From Kapaibacterium sp044224925 (GTDB lineage Bacteria; Bacteroidota; Ignavibacteria; Kapaibacteriales; Kapaibacteriaceae), in the NCBI GenBank assembly GCA_044224925.1, contig JBGAJM010000006.1:124001-188000 (forward strand): a DNA stretch of 64,000 bases, in the 5' to 3' direction. The notes below the pieces were generated by a model, which made no database searches, was not told the origin of the DNA, and saw nothing but the letters and a program-made list of their open reading frames with translations. Each line of letters starts with the position of its first letter. Positions within the stretch are counted from its first letter, which is position 1. This document shows positions 1-8,794 of this stretch, piece by piece. The position numbers and the translations under genes were made by a program.

Positions 1-1147
1 CTTCTTGATTGACACGACATTCCGTTCCAAGTCCCTCGATGAGCGTTGGTGCCACGAAGTATCCATTGGCACAACGACCTTCGAGACGGACACGTTCACC
101 ACCACACAATACCGTGCCACCTTCTGCGCGAGCGAGGTCGATGTAGGAGAGCACCTTCTCGAGATGCTGCTCGCTGACCAATGCGCCGTTGCGTGATGTG
201 GTCTCTCGCGGATCTCCCACCGTGATGGTGGCGATCTCGCGAAGCAGCGCTTGCTTGAAGGCGTCGTAGATGGGACGTTGCACGAAGATCCGAGAGCCGC
301 AGAGGCAGATCTCGCCTTGGTTCGTGAACGATGCGCGTGCTACTTTTTTGGCAACGGCGTCGACATCCACATCAGCAAAGACCAACGTCGGATTCTTCCC
401 GCCAAGTTCGAGCGACAGTTTCTTGAACATCGGAGCGGCCGTGCGCGCGATATCGGCGCCCGTTACCGTTCCCCCGGTGAATGAGATGGCCTTTGTCTTC
501 GGATGCGCAACGATGGCCTTGCCGCATTCAGCACCGAGGCCGTGCACGATGTTCAACACACCCGGTGGCAACCCTGCATCGATGCAGATCTGCGAGAACA
601 GGAATGCGGTGAGCGGCGTGAGTTCCGAGGGCTTTGCCACCACGCAATTCCCGGCAGCAAGTGCGGGTGCGATCTTCCACGTGAACAAGTAGAGCGGAAG
701 ATTCCATGGCGAGATGCATCCCACCACGCCAATGGGTTGACGGAGCGTGTAGTTGATCACCGACGTGTTGGTCTCGAACGCACGTGTATGCGTGTGCAGG
801 ATCTCTGTTGCGAAGAACGAGATGTTGTCGACGGCGCGCGGAATGTCCATGGCCTTGGCCAACCACACGGGCTTGCCTTGATCCATGGACTCTGCCTCGG
901 CGAGTTCATCGAAGCGTTCCTTGATGCCGCGTGCAATGGCGAGCATGATCTCGGACCGTTGCGCTGCCGTGAGCGCGCTCCACTTCGGGAAGGCGCGTTC
1001 GGCCGCCTCGACGGCTGCCTGCACATCGTCGGCACCGCTGCGCGGAAGTCGCGCATGCACGATCCCGGTGGCAGGTTCCACGCTGTCGAGCCACGCATTC
1101 GAGCGCGGTCCAACGAGCGTTCCGTCGATATAGTTGAGGATGTCCAT
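1..1147 (-). CDS. NAD(P)-dependent aldehyde dehydrogenase, 3' end beyond the window
   Basis: Oxidises an aldehyde to the carboxylic acid with NAD(P)+ in the cytoplasm. Reading the minus strand from the ATG at 1147 gives MDILNYIDGTLVG and then an uninterrupted ALDH-superfamily protein of about 382 residues that runs off the left edge. Visible signatures are GVVGCISPWNLPL (cofactor and substrate region), the SFTGGTVTG glycine motif, LELGGKNP with the general-base Glu, and NQGEICLCGSR around the catalytic Cys. The GEICLC form is typical of ALDH8-like 2-aminomuconate/hydroxymuconate semialdehyde dehydrogenases, so that subfamily is my best guess, but the substrate is inferred. It is transcribed divergently from the recombinase that starts 57 bp away. 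About 100 C-terminal residues are missing only because the window ends. Confidence 0.9.
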   Translation of the reverse strand, partial: MDILNYIDGTLVGPRSNAWLDSVEPATGIVHARLPRSGADDVQAAVEAAERAFPKWSALTAAQRSEIMLAIARGIKERFDELAEAESMDQGKPVWLAKAMDIPRAVDNISFFATEILHTHTRAFETNTSVINYTLRQPIGVVGCISPWNLPLYLFTWKIAPALAAGNCVVAKPSELTPLTAFLFSQICIDAGLPPGVLNIVHGLGAECGKAIVAHPKTKAISFTGGTVTGADIARTAAPMFKKLSLELGGKNPTLVFADVDVDAVAKKVARASFTNQGEICLCGSRIFVQRPIYDAFKQALLREIATITVGDPRETTSRNGALVSEQHLEKVLSYIDLARAEGGTVLCGGERVRLEGRCANGYFVAPTLIEGLGTECRVNQE

Positions 1148-1203
1148 GGTTGTGGTGTAGTTTTGCGTAGGACCTTGCAATATAAGACTTTACCACGTTC
1201 TAC

Positions 1204-2106
1204 ATGCTGCTTTCGGAGGCCATCACCACGTTCCTTTCCACGCTCGAGACCGAGCGCGATGCCTCTGTGCATACGGTGACGGCCTATCGCATTGCCCTGG
1301 AACAATTCATGGTGTTCTGTACGGAGGCATGGGGCACGGAGCCGATGCTCGAGGAGCTCACGGAGAACGATGTGCGGCCGTTCCTGGGGTGGCTGCACGA
1401 CAGAGAGCTGGCGCGACGATCACTGCGCATGAAGCTCGCCGCCGTGAAGTCCATGTTCAAGTTCTATGTGCGCAGCGGAGAGCTCTCGAAGAATCCTGCG
1501 GCCTTGGTGGCCAGTCCGAAGACCGACAAGAAACTGCCCTCCTTCCTGCAACGGTCGGAGATCGATGCATTGTTCCCGTCGTTCGATGTGAGTACACCGG
1601 CAGGTGCGCGGAACAAGGCGCTGTGCGAGCTGCTGTATGGTTCGGGACTGCGGATCAGCGAGGCCTTGCAGTTGAACGTTGGCGATATCGATGTTGCAGC
1701 GAGCACCGTGCGTGTGCTCGGAAAGCGTTCGAAGCAGCGCATCGTTCCCGTCACCTCGGCCACGATCACGGCTGTGAAGGCGTACACCGCGCTGCGACAC
1801 CATCTGCATCCCGATCCGTCGGAGACAGCGCTCTTTCTTGGCGATCGTGGTGGTCGCCTCACCTCGGCCTCGGCCTATCGCATCGTCCGTCGCGCCCTCG
1901 GACCCATCACCGAGGCCAAGCGCAAGAGTCCGCACGTGCTTCGCCATTCTTTTGCAACGCATTTGCTCGATAACGGGGCCGATCTCAAGGCCGTGAGCGA
2001 CATGCTCGGTCACAGCTCGCTGTCGACCACACAGGTCTACACGCATGTGAGTGTGGAGCGCTTGAAAGACGCGTACAAGCAGGCCCATCCCAAGGCAAAG
2101 AAGTAG
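1204..2106 (+). CDS. xerD: Tyrosine recombinase of the XerC/XerD family
   Basis: Site-specific recombinase that resolves chromosome dimers at dif with a partner Xer protein. The 300-residue length is normal for XerC/D. The N-terminal SAM-like core-binding domain spans about residues 5-85 and the catalytic domain about 105-290. The catalytic residues are visible: Arg in YGSGLRISEAL, Lys in LGKRSKQRIVPV, then HVLRHSFATHLL (His-x-x-Arg), MLGHSS (His) and the nucleophile Tyr in TTQVYTH. No mobile-element genes flank it, so a housekeeping Xer role is more likely than an integrase. XerC versus XerD cannot be decided here, so the symbol is provisional. Confidence 0.88.
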   Translation: MLLSEAITTFLSTLETERDASVHTVTAYRIALEQFMVFCTEAWGTEPMLEELTENDVRPFLGWLHDRELARRSLRMKLAAVKSMFKFYVRSGELSKNPAALVASPKTDKKLPSFLQRSEIDALFPSFDVSTPAGARNKALCELLYGSGLRISEALQLNVGDIDVAASTVRVLGKRSKQRIVPVTSATITAVKAYTALRHHLHPDPSETALFLGDRGGRLTSASAYRIVRRALGPITEAKRKSPHVLRHSFATHLLDNGADLKAVSDMLGHSSLSTTQVYTHVSVERLKDAYKQAHPKAKK

Positions 2107-2164
2107 TCACGTGGTGTAACGAAGTCGTGCGAGTTAGATTTGTGTCTCACTTCGCAAGGACGTC

Positions 2165-3139
2165 ATGACACGCATCGCCGTTATCGGAACCGGTCACCTT
2201 GGTTCCATCCACGCAAAACTTTGGGGACAGCAAGACGGCGCATCACTCGTGGCCGTTGTCGATCCGGACGAGCACAAGGGTCGTGCCGTGGCCGCCGAAC
2301 ACGGCGCCATGTGGTATCCGTCGATCGACGACCTGCCCGACGTTGACGCTGTCACCATTGCAAGCCCTACCTCCCTGCACCATGCCCATGCAACGGCCGC
2401 CCTTGAGCGCGGACTGCATTGCTTTATCGAAAAGCCCATCACCTCCACCGTTGCCGAGGCCACCGATCTGTTGCGTCTCGCGGCCGGGTCCGACCGCGTC
2501 GTCCAGGTCGGTCACGTCGAGCGCTTCAATCCGGCCATTCAAGCGCTGGCGTCGGTGCAGGTAGCTCCGCGCTTCATCGAGGCACACCGTCTCGCACAAT
2601 TCAAACCGCGCGCCATCGATGTAAGTGTGATCCACGATCTCATGATCCACGACATCGATCTGATCCTGTGGCTGACGAAGAGTGCCGTTGCCGACGTGCG
2701 TGCAACGGGCGTTTCCGTGCTCACCGATACACCCGACATCTGTAATGCACGCATAGAGTTCGAGAACGGATGTGTTGCAAACCTCACGGCATCGCGCATT
2801 TCGGCCAAGCCCATGCGCAAGATGCGCGTGTTCCAGGCAGACAGTTATATCTCGTTGGACCTTGCGGCCCCATCGGTGGAACTCTATCGATTGATCGACA
2901 CTCAGCACTTCGACATGTCGCACCAGGTCCCACTCGGAAACATCAGCACGCAGCACGGAGACCGCATGATCGTCTTCGACACACCTGCCGTTCCGGCGAC
3001 GAATGCCATCGCCGCCGAACAACGCGCATTCCTGAACAGCATTCGTACAGGTGATGTTGCGGCCGTGACGGCCGATGATGGTGCAGAGGCCGTGCGGATC
3101 GCCGAGATCGTTGCGTCGATGATCAAGGGCGCCGCGTGA
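2165..3139 (+). CDS. Gfo/Idh/MocA family NAD(P)-dependent oxidoreductase
   Basis: Predicted sugar or sugar-derivative dehydrogenase. The N-terminal Rossmann fold opens with IAVIGTGHLGSIHAKLW, giving the GxGxxG nucleotide motif, and an acidic residue after the second strand (VVDPDE) suggests NAD preference. FIEKPITS carries the family EKP motif whose Lys contacts substrate and cofactor, and the C-terminal alpha/beta domain spans about residues 125-320. The 324-residue length is typical. AAGGA lies just upstream of the ATG, and TAGATTTG at 2135-2142 resembles a Bacteroidota -7 element. Its stop overlaps the next start by 4 bp, so the outer-membrane protein downstream is translationally coupled. 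The substrate is unknown; relatives act on UDP-sugars and in lipid A or capsule synthesis. Confidence 0.85.
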   Translation: MTRIAVIGTGHLGSIHAKLWGQQDGASLVAVVDPDEHKGRAVAAEHGAMWYPSIDDLPDVDAVTIASPTSLHHAHATAALERGLHCFIEKPITSTVAEATDLLRLAAGSDRVVQVGHVERFNPAIQALASVQVAPRFIEAHRLAQFKPRAIDVSVIHDLMIHDIDLILWLTKSAVADVRATGVSVLTDTPDICNARIEFENGCVANLTASRISAKPMRKMRVFQADSYISLDLAAPSVELYRLIDTQHFDMSHQVPLGNISTQHGDRMIVFDTPAVPATNAIAAEQRAFLNSIRTGDVAAVTADDGAEAVRIAEIVASMIKGAA

Positions 3140-4572
3140 AGTATTTCCTGTTGCTCGTGTTGGCACTCCCCTGCATGGCGCAGACCGATGCGAGCGATTG
3201 GGGTCGTATCGGATTCGGTGCCTTCATCACCAGCACGGCAACAGACTATCAATGTGTTGGCATCAATCCTGCCAATCTCGGATTCGTCCCCACGGAAGAC
3301 GTGTATCGACTTGCCACTCCCGTCACCACGGGCATCTCGCGCAGTAAACGCAGTTGGGCATTCACCGTTGGCGAATCGAGCGTCAGTGCGACGAGTGATG
3401 CCCTTCGTCGCGGCGAACTGTGGGATGCGTTGACGCAGAAGACGGCGGCCAACTTCACCACAGAAGAAAAATCGGCTGCAGCAAAGGCCTTCATCGATAA
3501 CGGTCTGCGATTCAGTGCCGACGTCATGGCCGTTGGTGCTGCCTATCAATCCGACCATTGGGGCGGCATTGCCATCTCGGTCCGCGAACGCGCAGCGGGA
3601 ACGTTCACGTTCAACGAAGCGGCGTCGCGACTCATCTTCGAGGGCCGACACTACTCCTACTTCGATTCCCTTGCGCTCGACTACAAGGGCGACACCGTCG
3701 GCTACGCCAAGAAACCACTCTACTTCTCGGAGTTGTTCGGCGGCACGCGCTTGCAGATGATCTGGTTTCGCGACGTGGGTCTGTCGTATGGACTCAATGT
3801 TGCCACCATCGGAGATATACAGGTCTACCTTGGTGCAAGCGGACGGTACCTGATGGGCTATGCCTACTTGAATGCCTACACGGAGAACGGCGGCCTACGC
3901 GCGACCAGTGCGCTCAGTCCGTTCTTCGGCATCAGCTACGGCAAGGCCACAACACCATCGTTCATTCCCGGCAATGCCTTCGAACCCGTGGGAACGGGAT
4001 GGGGTCTTGATCTTGGGGCGACGGTGACCATCGGCGATGCGATCACGATCTCTGGTTCCGTGGTGGACCTTGGTGCCATCACGTGGAGCGGCAATGTCTT
4101 CACAGCGCAAGACACCATTCTGAACGGCCTCACCTCGACGGGCTTCAACAGCTACAACCTTTTCAAGGAAGCACCGAAGATCACCGGTCAGGGAAACTTC
4201 TTCAAGTGGGAAGGGCTGCAAGGTTCAAAGGCGGCACTGCCAAGTCGCGTTCGCATTGGCTCATCATATCGATACTCGTCCATCTGGCGCTTCGGCTTCG
4301 ATGCCGTGTTCCCGTTCAATCAAGAGGCCGGTGCGCTGGGCGAACCGGTGGTAGCGGCGGGCTTCGATGTACGTCCGTATCCGTGGCTCCGCATCTCCAG
4401 CGGCTTCGGTGGCGGCGGTAATGCCGGCTACTTCGTCCCGATCTCGATCAACTTCTCGCTCTTCAACGGCATCTGGGAACTCGGTCTCTCATCGCGCGAC
4501 ATCGCCACGTTCGTGTTCGATAAAAGTCCGGTGCTGAGTGTGACGATCGGCGTTGCGCGAATCAGACTTTGA
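3136..4572 (+). CDS. Outer-membrane beta-barrel protein, DUF5723/PorV-like
   Basis: A 478-residue predicted outer-membrane protein. A short signal peptide (KYFLLLVLALPCMAQ) ends in the AQ cleavage context common in this genome. The mature part has alternating aromatic/small-residue strands, the motif GINPANLGF near the N-terminus, and a C-terminal strand VLSVTIGVARIRL. The NPA motif after the first strand is characteristic of PorV/PorP/DUF5723-type barrels of Bacteroidota. It overlaps the Gfo/Idh oxidoreductase by 4 bp. No enzymatic motif is visible. The barrel assignment is from composition and motif; the role is unknown. Confidence 0.65.
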   Translation: MKYFLLLVLALPCMAQTDASDWGRIGFGAFITSTATDYQCVGINPANLGFVPTEDVYRLATPVTTGISRSKRSWAFTVGESSVSATSDALRRGELWDALTQKTAANFTTEEKSAAAKAFIDNGLRFSADVMAVGAAYQSDHWGGIAISVRERAAGTFTFNEAASRLIFEGRHYSYFDSLALDYKGDTVGYAKKPLYFSELFGGTRLQMIWFRDVGLSYGLNVATIGDIQVYLGASGRYLMGYAYLNAYTENGGLRATSALSPFFGISYGKATTPSFIPGNAFEPVGTGWGLDLGATVTIGDAITISGSVVDLGAITWSGNVFTAQDTILNGLTSTGFNSYNLFKEAPKITGQGNFFKWEGLQGSKAALPSRVRIGSSYRYSSIWRFGFDAVFPFNQEAGALGEPVVAAGFDVRPYPWLRISSGFGGGGNAGYFVPISINFSLFNGIWELGLSSRDIATFVFDKSPVLSVTIGVARIRL

Positions 4573-4574
4573 TT

Positions 4575-4595
4575 CTTGATCCTTGATCCTTGATC
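4575..4595. repeat. Three perfect CTTGATC heptads between convergent genes
   Basis: CTTGATC is repeated three times head to tail immediately after the outer-membrane protein stop, and the array touches the end of the convergent arylsulfotransferase-family gene. It belongs to the same intergenic 7-bp class seen near 7.7, 19.1 and 57.3 kb. Confidence 0.85.
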
Positions 4596-6132
4596 ACTCT
4601 TCCGATCTTCTTAGATACATCGTTCCTCTCGGCACTTCCACGCGCATTGCACCGGGCGTGAGCTCTCCGGAATACACTACACCGAGCCACCGACCGAGCA
4701 CGTCGTAGGCATTGAGTTGCACGCTGATCGTTCGATCGGAACGAATGATGGCATGCGTCATACCGGGAAGATGATCGATCGTCACCGTGCCGCCTTGCAA
4801 CCCTTCACGCACATCGAGGGCGATAGACTCCAGTGTCCCGCGAGGAGTTAGGTCCTTGCCGACGAAGGCAGGATGGTTGGCGGGATAGCGATCGATCTTG
4901 AAGACCGACGTGCCAAGCGGGAGCTGTCCTTGCGTGGCCACGCGGTCCTTGCCCACCGGACTCACATACTTCCACACCACGGTGCTGTCTCGCGTGACCT
5001 CGACGAAAACGCCTTGATCGCCGAGGCAAGCAAGGGCATTGCCATTCGGTTGACGGGTCCATCCGCTGACGATCTGGGCCACGAACCGCTCTCCGGGCGG
5101 GGCCGCATAGCGCCACACGAGCGAGTCCGGACCGTATGCACCCGTTTCTCCGCGCACATAGGAGCCCGATGCGTCAAGAGGAGGCACGATCTCGTCGAGG
5201 GACGAATACGTTCCACCCGGACGTCGCACACCATTGTTGAAGATCGTGATGTTGCCTTCGCCCGGCGTGCCGCGCGGGATCCAGCGGGCATCGTGCTGAC
5301 CGAAGAGTTGCTGATCTGCACTGGTGCCACGTCCATAGTTCTTGGGATTGCCCCAACGATAGACAATGGCTCCGGTGCTGCGCTTGATCACGATGATCTC
5401 GTTGATCCCATGCACGCTCAACATCACTTCGTCGCGTTCGGCATGATAGCGGACGCTGTTCAAATGCAACCAGTCCGGATAGCTTGTTCCTGCATTGATG
5501 TCAAGAAGCTCGGGATGTTCCGAGAGCACGCCGTAGTTGGCTCCCAACGGGTCGGCGTTCTGGATCACATGCTCGCGCGCATCCCATTCCCAGACCACCT
5601 CGCCACTGTCGGTACCAACAGGCCGCACCTCGATGATACGCTCGAACCATAGTGACGTGTCGCGTTGCGTTGTGTCTCGTCGACCGAGTTTCTTTGCCGA
5701 ATCAATTGAGATCGAATACCATGCCATGAGCAGGACGTTGCCGTTTGGCATTATTTCGACATCGTGATGGGTCGTGCCGACGAGTTTGTTTGGTCGATAC
5801 GTCCATCGAACTGAACCATCCCAATTGATGATCTCGATCACACCGCCACCAACAGCACCATTGATGATCGGTCCCGATGTGGCGAGCTTACCCGCGCGAA
5901 GGATGGCGCCATCGTCAAGGAGCATCGTCGCAAGACCGCTCTTATACTCACTCGGCCATGTGTGGACGAGTTGACCATCGGTATCGATGAGATACGTTGT
6001 CGTCGTGAACGTTGGCGAGAAGAGCGTATAGCCCGGCTGCGTGCGCGACGGGTCATGCGTGAGCACACCTACCGTTTGCGCATGCAAGACGCCAACCGAG
6101 GCGATGAGAACGATCAAGCGGATGAAGATCAC
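4594..6132 (-). CDS. Secreted arylsulfotransferase-family (ASST) protein, copy 1
   Basis: A 512-residue exported protein with signal peptide IFIRLIVLIASVGVLHAQ. The mature region has the ASST six-bladed-propeller pattern: GYTLFSP, TYLIDTDGQLVHTWP, HHDVEIMPNGNVLLMAW, HLNSVRYHAERDEVMLS, YRWGNPKNYGRG and FGQHDARWIP, including the conserved His-Asp positions. ASST enzymes move a sulfuryl group from one phenol to another without PAPS; whether this one does so is unproven. The last about 80 residues (LNAYDVLGRWLGVVYSGEL) resemble a short T9SS-style sorting domain, implying export to the cell surface. It overlaps its upstream paralogue by 4 bp, so the two form one transcription unit. Confidence 0.8.
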   Translation of the reverse strand: MIFIRLIVLIASVGVLHAQTVGVLTHDPSRTQPGYTLFSPTFTTTTYLIDTDGQLVHTWPSEYKSGLATMLLDDGAILRAGKLATSGPIINGAVGGGVIEIINWDGSVRWTYRPNKLVGTTHHDVEIMPNGNVLLMAWYSISIDSAKKLGRRDTTQRDTSLWFERIIEVRPVGTDSGEVVWEWDAREHVIQNADPLGANYGVLSEHPELLDINAGTSYPDWLHLNSVRYHAERDEVMLSVHGINEIIVIKRSTGAIVYRWGNPKNYGRGTSADQQLFGQHDARWIPRGTPGEGNITIFNNGVRRPGGTYSSLDEIVPPLDASGSYVRGETGAYGPDSLVWRYAAPPGERFVAQIVSGWTRQPNGNALACLGDQGVFVEVTRDSTVVWKYVSPVGKDRVATQGQLPLGTSVFKIDRYPANHPAFVGKDLTPRGTLESIALDVREGLQGGTVTIDHLPGMTHAIIRSDRTISVQLNAYDVLGRWLGVVYSGELTPGAMRVEVPRGTMYLRRSEE

Positions 6133-7703
6133 GGACGTGCCTTTGCAAACAGGATCTGCGTCCCACGCGGAACGCGAACAGTGCGAACACTTTGATCAAG
6201 CTCGCCATCGAAGACCACATCAAGCAATCTGCCGAGTACGTCGTAGGCGCAGACCTGAAGGTGCTGCTGCACGTCCACGGAGATCCGGGCCTCCTCAGCG
6301 CCGGGCACATGGTCGATGTGCACACCATCGAGCATTGTTGCCTCGAACACGCTCAACGGACCGTCTTCGAGTTTGCCCATGGGAACAAGCGTACGTCCTG
6401 CAAGGGCGGGATGGTCAAGTGGTATGCGCGAGATCTTATAAACGTTGGAGTTCATCGGGATCTGTCCCTGCGTGACGATGCCGTTCAGACCCACCGGGCT
6501 CACATACTTCCACACAAGATCGCCCTGCATGGTCACTTCGAGGAACGTACCGACCGGTCCAAGGCAGACCACGGCATTGCCGTTGGGTTGGCGTGACCAA
6601 CCGCTGATGTTCTGGGCATAGAATGTCTCGCCCTGTTGTCCTGCGTATTGCCACACGGCCTCGGTCGGACCGAAGGCCTTTCCGTCTTCGAGCACGTAGT
6701 TGCCCGATGCATCGATCGGCGGTACGAGCTCCTCGAGCACGGTGGCGTTGCCACCCGGACGTCCGTTGCCATTGTTGAACACCGTGATATGTCCCGCACC
6801 CGGAAGACCGGTCTTGATCCACTTTGTATCGTGCTGACCGAAGAGCTTCTCATCTGCTATGGTGCCTCGACCATAGTTCATCGGATTTCCCCATCGATAG
6901 ACGATCGCTCCGGTGCTCTTCTTGATCACAATGAACTCGTCGAGTCCATGCAAGCTCGCGATCACTTCATCGCGTTCCGGATTATACGCGATCGCATTCA
7001 TATGCAACCATCCTTTGTTCTTCCCTCCTGCATTGATATCGATCAGCTCCGGATGCTCGCTGACCACTCCATAGTTGGGCTTCGTGGGATCGACATCTTG
7101 AATGAGGTGCTGCTGTGCATCCCACATCCACACGATCTCTCCGCTATCCGCTCCGATCGGACGTAGTTCGATGATGCGTTCGAACCACAACGTGGTGTCG
7201 GCGAGCATCGAGTCGATACGACCCAAACCAATGGCCTTTTCGCGCGACACCGGATACCACGCGGTGAACAGCACATTGCCGTTGGGCATGATGTCGAGAT
7301 CGTGATGCTGACGTCCGCTATCGCTGAAGTAGAGATACGACCACACGCGCTCTCCGTCCCACGTGAACCGGTCCAACGAACCACCGGCACCGCCACCCGC
7401 AAGTGGGTCCTTCACACTCGGCGTTCCCGCACGAATGATCGAACCGTCAGAAAGCAAACGCACGGCATGTCCGGTCCGATACCGTCCCGGCCACGTATGC
7501 ACCACTTGCCCATCTTTGTCGATGAGATACGTCGTGGTCACCTGCTGCGGCGCGAACAAGGTGTACCCAGGAAACATCCGTGCGGAGTCCTGCACAAGCA
7601 CGCCTACGGTCTGCGCATGGAGGAAAGGCCCTGCAAGGGCAGCAAGGAACAGGGCAAGAAGGATGGCTGTCTTCTTCATTCTTGACTCTTCATTATTCTT
7701 CAT
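6129..7703 (-). CDS. Secreted arylsulfotransferase-family (ASST) protein, copy 2
   Basis: A 524-residue paralogue of the protein downstream, with the same order of motifs: GYTLFAPQQVTTTYLID, DGQVVHTWPG, HHDLDIMPNGNVLFTAW, HMNAIAYNPERDEVIAS, YRWGNPMNYGRG and FGQHDTKW. The signal peptide is KKTAILLALFLAALAGPFLHAQ; the start is either the ATG at 7703 or the one at 7679 that begins exactly at the signal peptide, the latter being more natural. The C-terminus (VCAYDVLGRLLDVVFDGEL) matches copy 1 and looks like a T9SS-style tail. It is the first gene of a two-gene unit and arose by tandem duplication. Catalytic activity is not demonstrated by sequence. Confidence 0.8.
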   Translation of the reverse strand: MKNNEESRMKKTAILLALFLAALAGPFLHAQTVGVLVQDSARMFPGYTLFAPQQVTTTYLIDKDGQVVHTWPGRYRTGHAVRLLSDGSIIRAGTPSVKDPLAGGGAGGSLDRFTWDGERVWSYLYFSDSGRQHHDLDIMPNGNVLFTAWYPVSREKAIGLGRIDSMLADTTLWFERIIELRPIGADSGEIVWMWDAQQHLIQDVDPTKPNYGVVSEHPELIDINAGGKNKGWLHMNAIAYNPERDEVIASLHGLDEFIVIKKSTGAIVYRWGNPMNYGRGTIADEKLFGQHDTKWIKTGLPGAGHITVFNNGNGRPGGNATVLEELVPPIDASGNYVLEDGKAFGPTEAVWQYAGQQGETFYAQNISGWSRQPNGNAVVCLGPVGTFLEVTMQGDLVWKYVSPVGLNGIVTQGQIPMNSNVYKISRIPLDHPALAGRTLVPMGKLEDGPLSVFEATMLDGVHIDHVPGAEEARISVDVQQHLQVCAYDVLGRLLDVVFDGELDQSVRTVRVPRGTQILFAKARP

Positions 7704-7705
7704 TG

Positions 7706-7731
7706 GATTCTGTATTCTTGATTCTGTATTC
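7706..7731. repeat. 14-bp tandem repeat upstream of the ASST pair
   Basis: GATTCTGTATTC occurs twice with a TT linker, giving a 14-bp (2 x 7) period in the gap between the aldo/keto reductase stop and the ASST start. The flanking 7677-7705 has looser ttcattc-like heptads. Confidence 0.75.
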
Positions 7732-7745
7732 GTCTTCCCATTTCC

Positions 7746-8717
7746 CTACCACGCATACGCTTCCGGCGCTTCGCCTCCGGGTCCGGGCCAGATCTCGTCC
7801 AACCGCGCCAGTGTTGCTTCATCGAGCACCACGTCGAGCGCCTTTACGTTGGCCTCCAACTGATCCATCGTGCGCGGACCGATGATGGGCGAGGTCACGT
7901 CCTTGCGTGACAGCACCCATGCCAATGCAACATCGGCATAGTCCACACCGATCTCGCGACACAATGCTTCGTAGGCTTCCACTTGCGGACGGAGTCGTTC
8001 CGCCGATGCGAGCAGAGCCGGTCGTTGACGGCGCACCGTATCGGTCTCCGAGAACACACCGCAGAGCAGACCACCGGCAAGTGGACTCCATGGAATGAGC
8101 GCCATTCCGTAGTTCCGGGCTGACGGGATCACTTCAAGTTCGATATGGCGATTGCGCAATGAGTACACGCTTTGCTCAGAAACCAGTCCAAGGAAGTTTC
8201 GTTTCATCGCGATCTCATTTGCCTGGGCGATGTTCCATCCGGCAAAGTTGCTCGAGCCCAGATACGTGATCTTCCCCTCGCGCACCAACTGCTCCATGGC
8301 CTGATACACTTCCTCCCACGGCGCCTTCTTATCGATGTGATGCATCTGGTAGAGATCGATGTGGTCCGTCTGCAGTCGACGCAGCGAATCTTCACAGGCC
8401 TTGCGGATATGATAGGCACTCAGACCGCGGTCGTTCACCGTGTCCGACATGAAGCCGTAGACCTTCGTTGCAAGGACGATCTTCTCTCGCCGCCCTCCAC
8501 CCTGCTTCATCCACCGACCGATCACTTCCTCCGTGGTCCCGCGTCCTTTTTCGAATCCGTACACGTTGGCCGTATCGAAGAAATTGATCCCGTGCTCCAA
8601 GGCCCGGTCCATGATGGAGAAGGAGTCCGCCTCACTTGTCACATGACCGAAGTTCATGGTGCCGAGGCAGAGTTTGGAGACTTGGAGGGCCGTGCGGCCG
8701 AGTTGTACGTATTGCAT
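7746..8717 (-). CDS. Aldo/keto reductase
   Basis: NADPH-dependent carbonyl reductase of the AKR TIM-barrel superfamily, cytoplasmic. I place the start at the ATG at 8717 because the protein there begins MQYVQLGRTALQVSKLCLG, the canonical AKR N-terminus; the frame stays open about 90 codons further upstream but that part is not protein-like. Catalytic residues are visible: Asp and Tyr in FFDTANVYG, Lys in LATKVYG, and His in DLYQMHHID. The GRNRHIE-type 'SEQSVYSLRNRHIE' region and the C-terminal PIIGPRTMDQLEANV complete the family pattern. It is 323 residues, normal for the YajO/YghZ-like group. It is divergent from leuS with 77 bp between starts. Confidence 0.88.
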   Translation of the reverse strand: MQYVQLGRTALQVSKLCLGTMNFGHVTSEADSFSIMDRALEHGINFFDTANVYGFEKGRGTTEEVIGRWMKQGGGRREKIVLATKVYGFMSDTVNDRGLSAYHIRKACEDSLRRLQTDHIDLYQMHHIDKKAPWEEVYQAMEQLVREGKITYLGSSNFAGWNIAQANEIAMKRNFLGLVSEQSVYSLRNRHIELEVIPSARNYGMALIPWSPLAGGLLCGVFSETDTVRRQRPALLASAERLRPQVEAYEALCREIGVDYADVALAWVLSRKDVTSPIIGPRTMDQLEANVKALDVVLDEATLARLDEIWPGPGGEAPEAYAW

Positions 8718-8794
8718 GGATCGCTGTGGAAAGTGAGCCTCGAATATACGCCGTTCGTATCTTACCGACCTTCTGTACCACTGTAAAAACCCCC

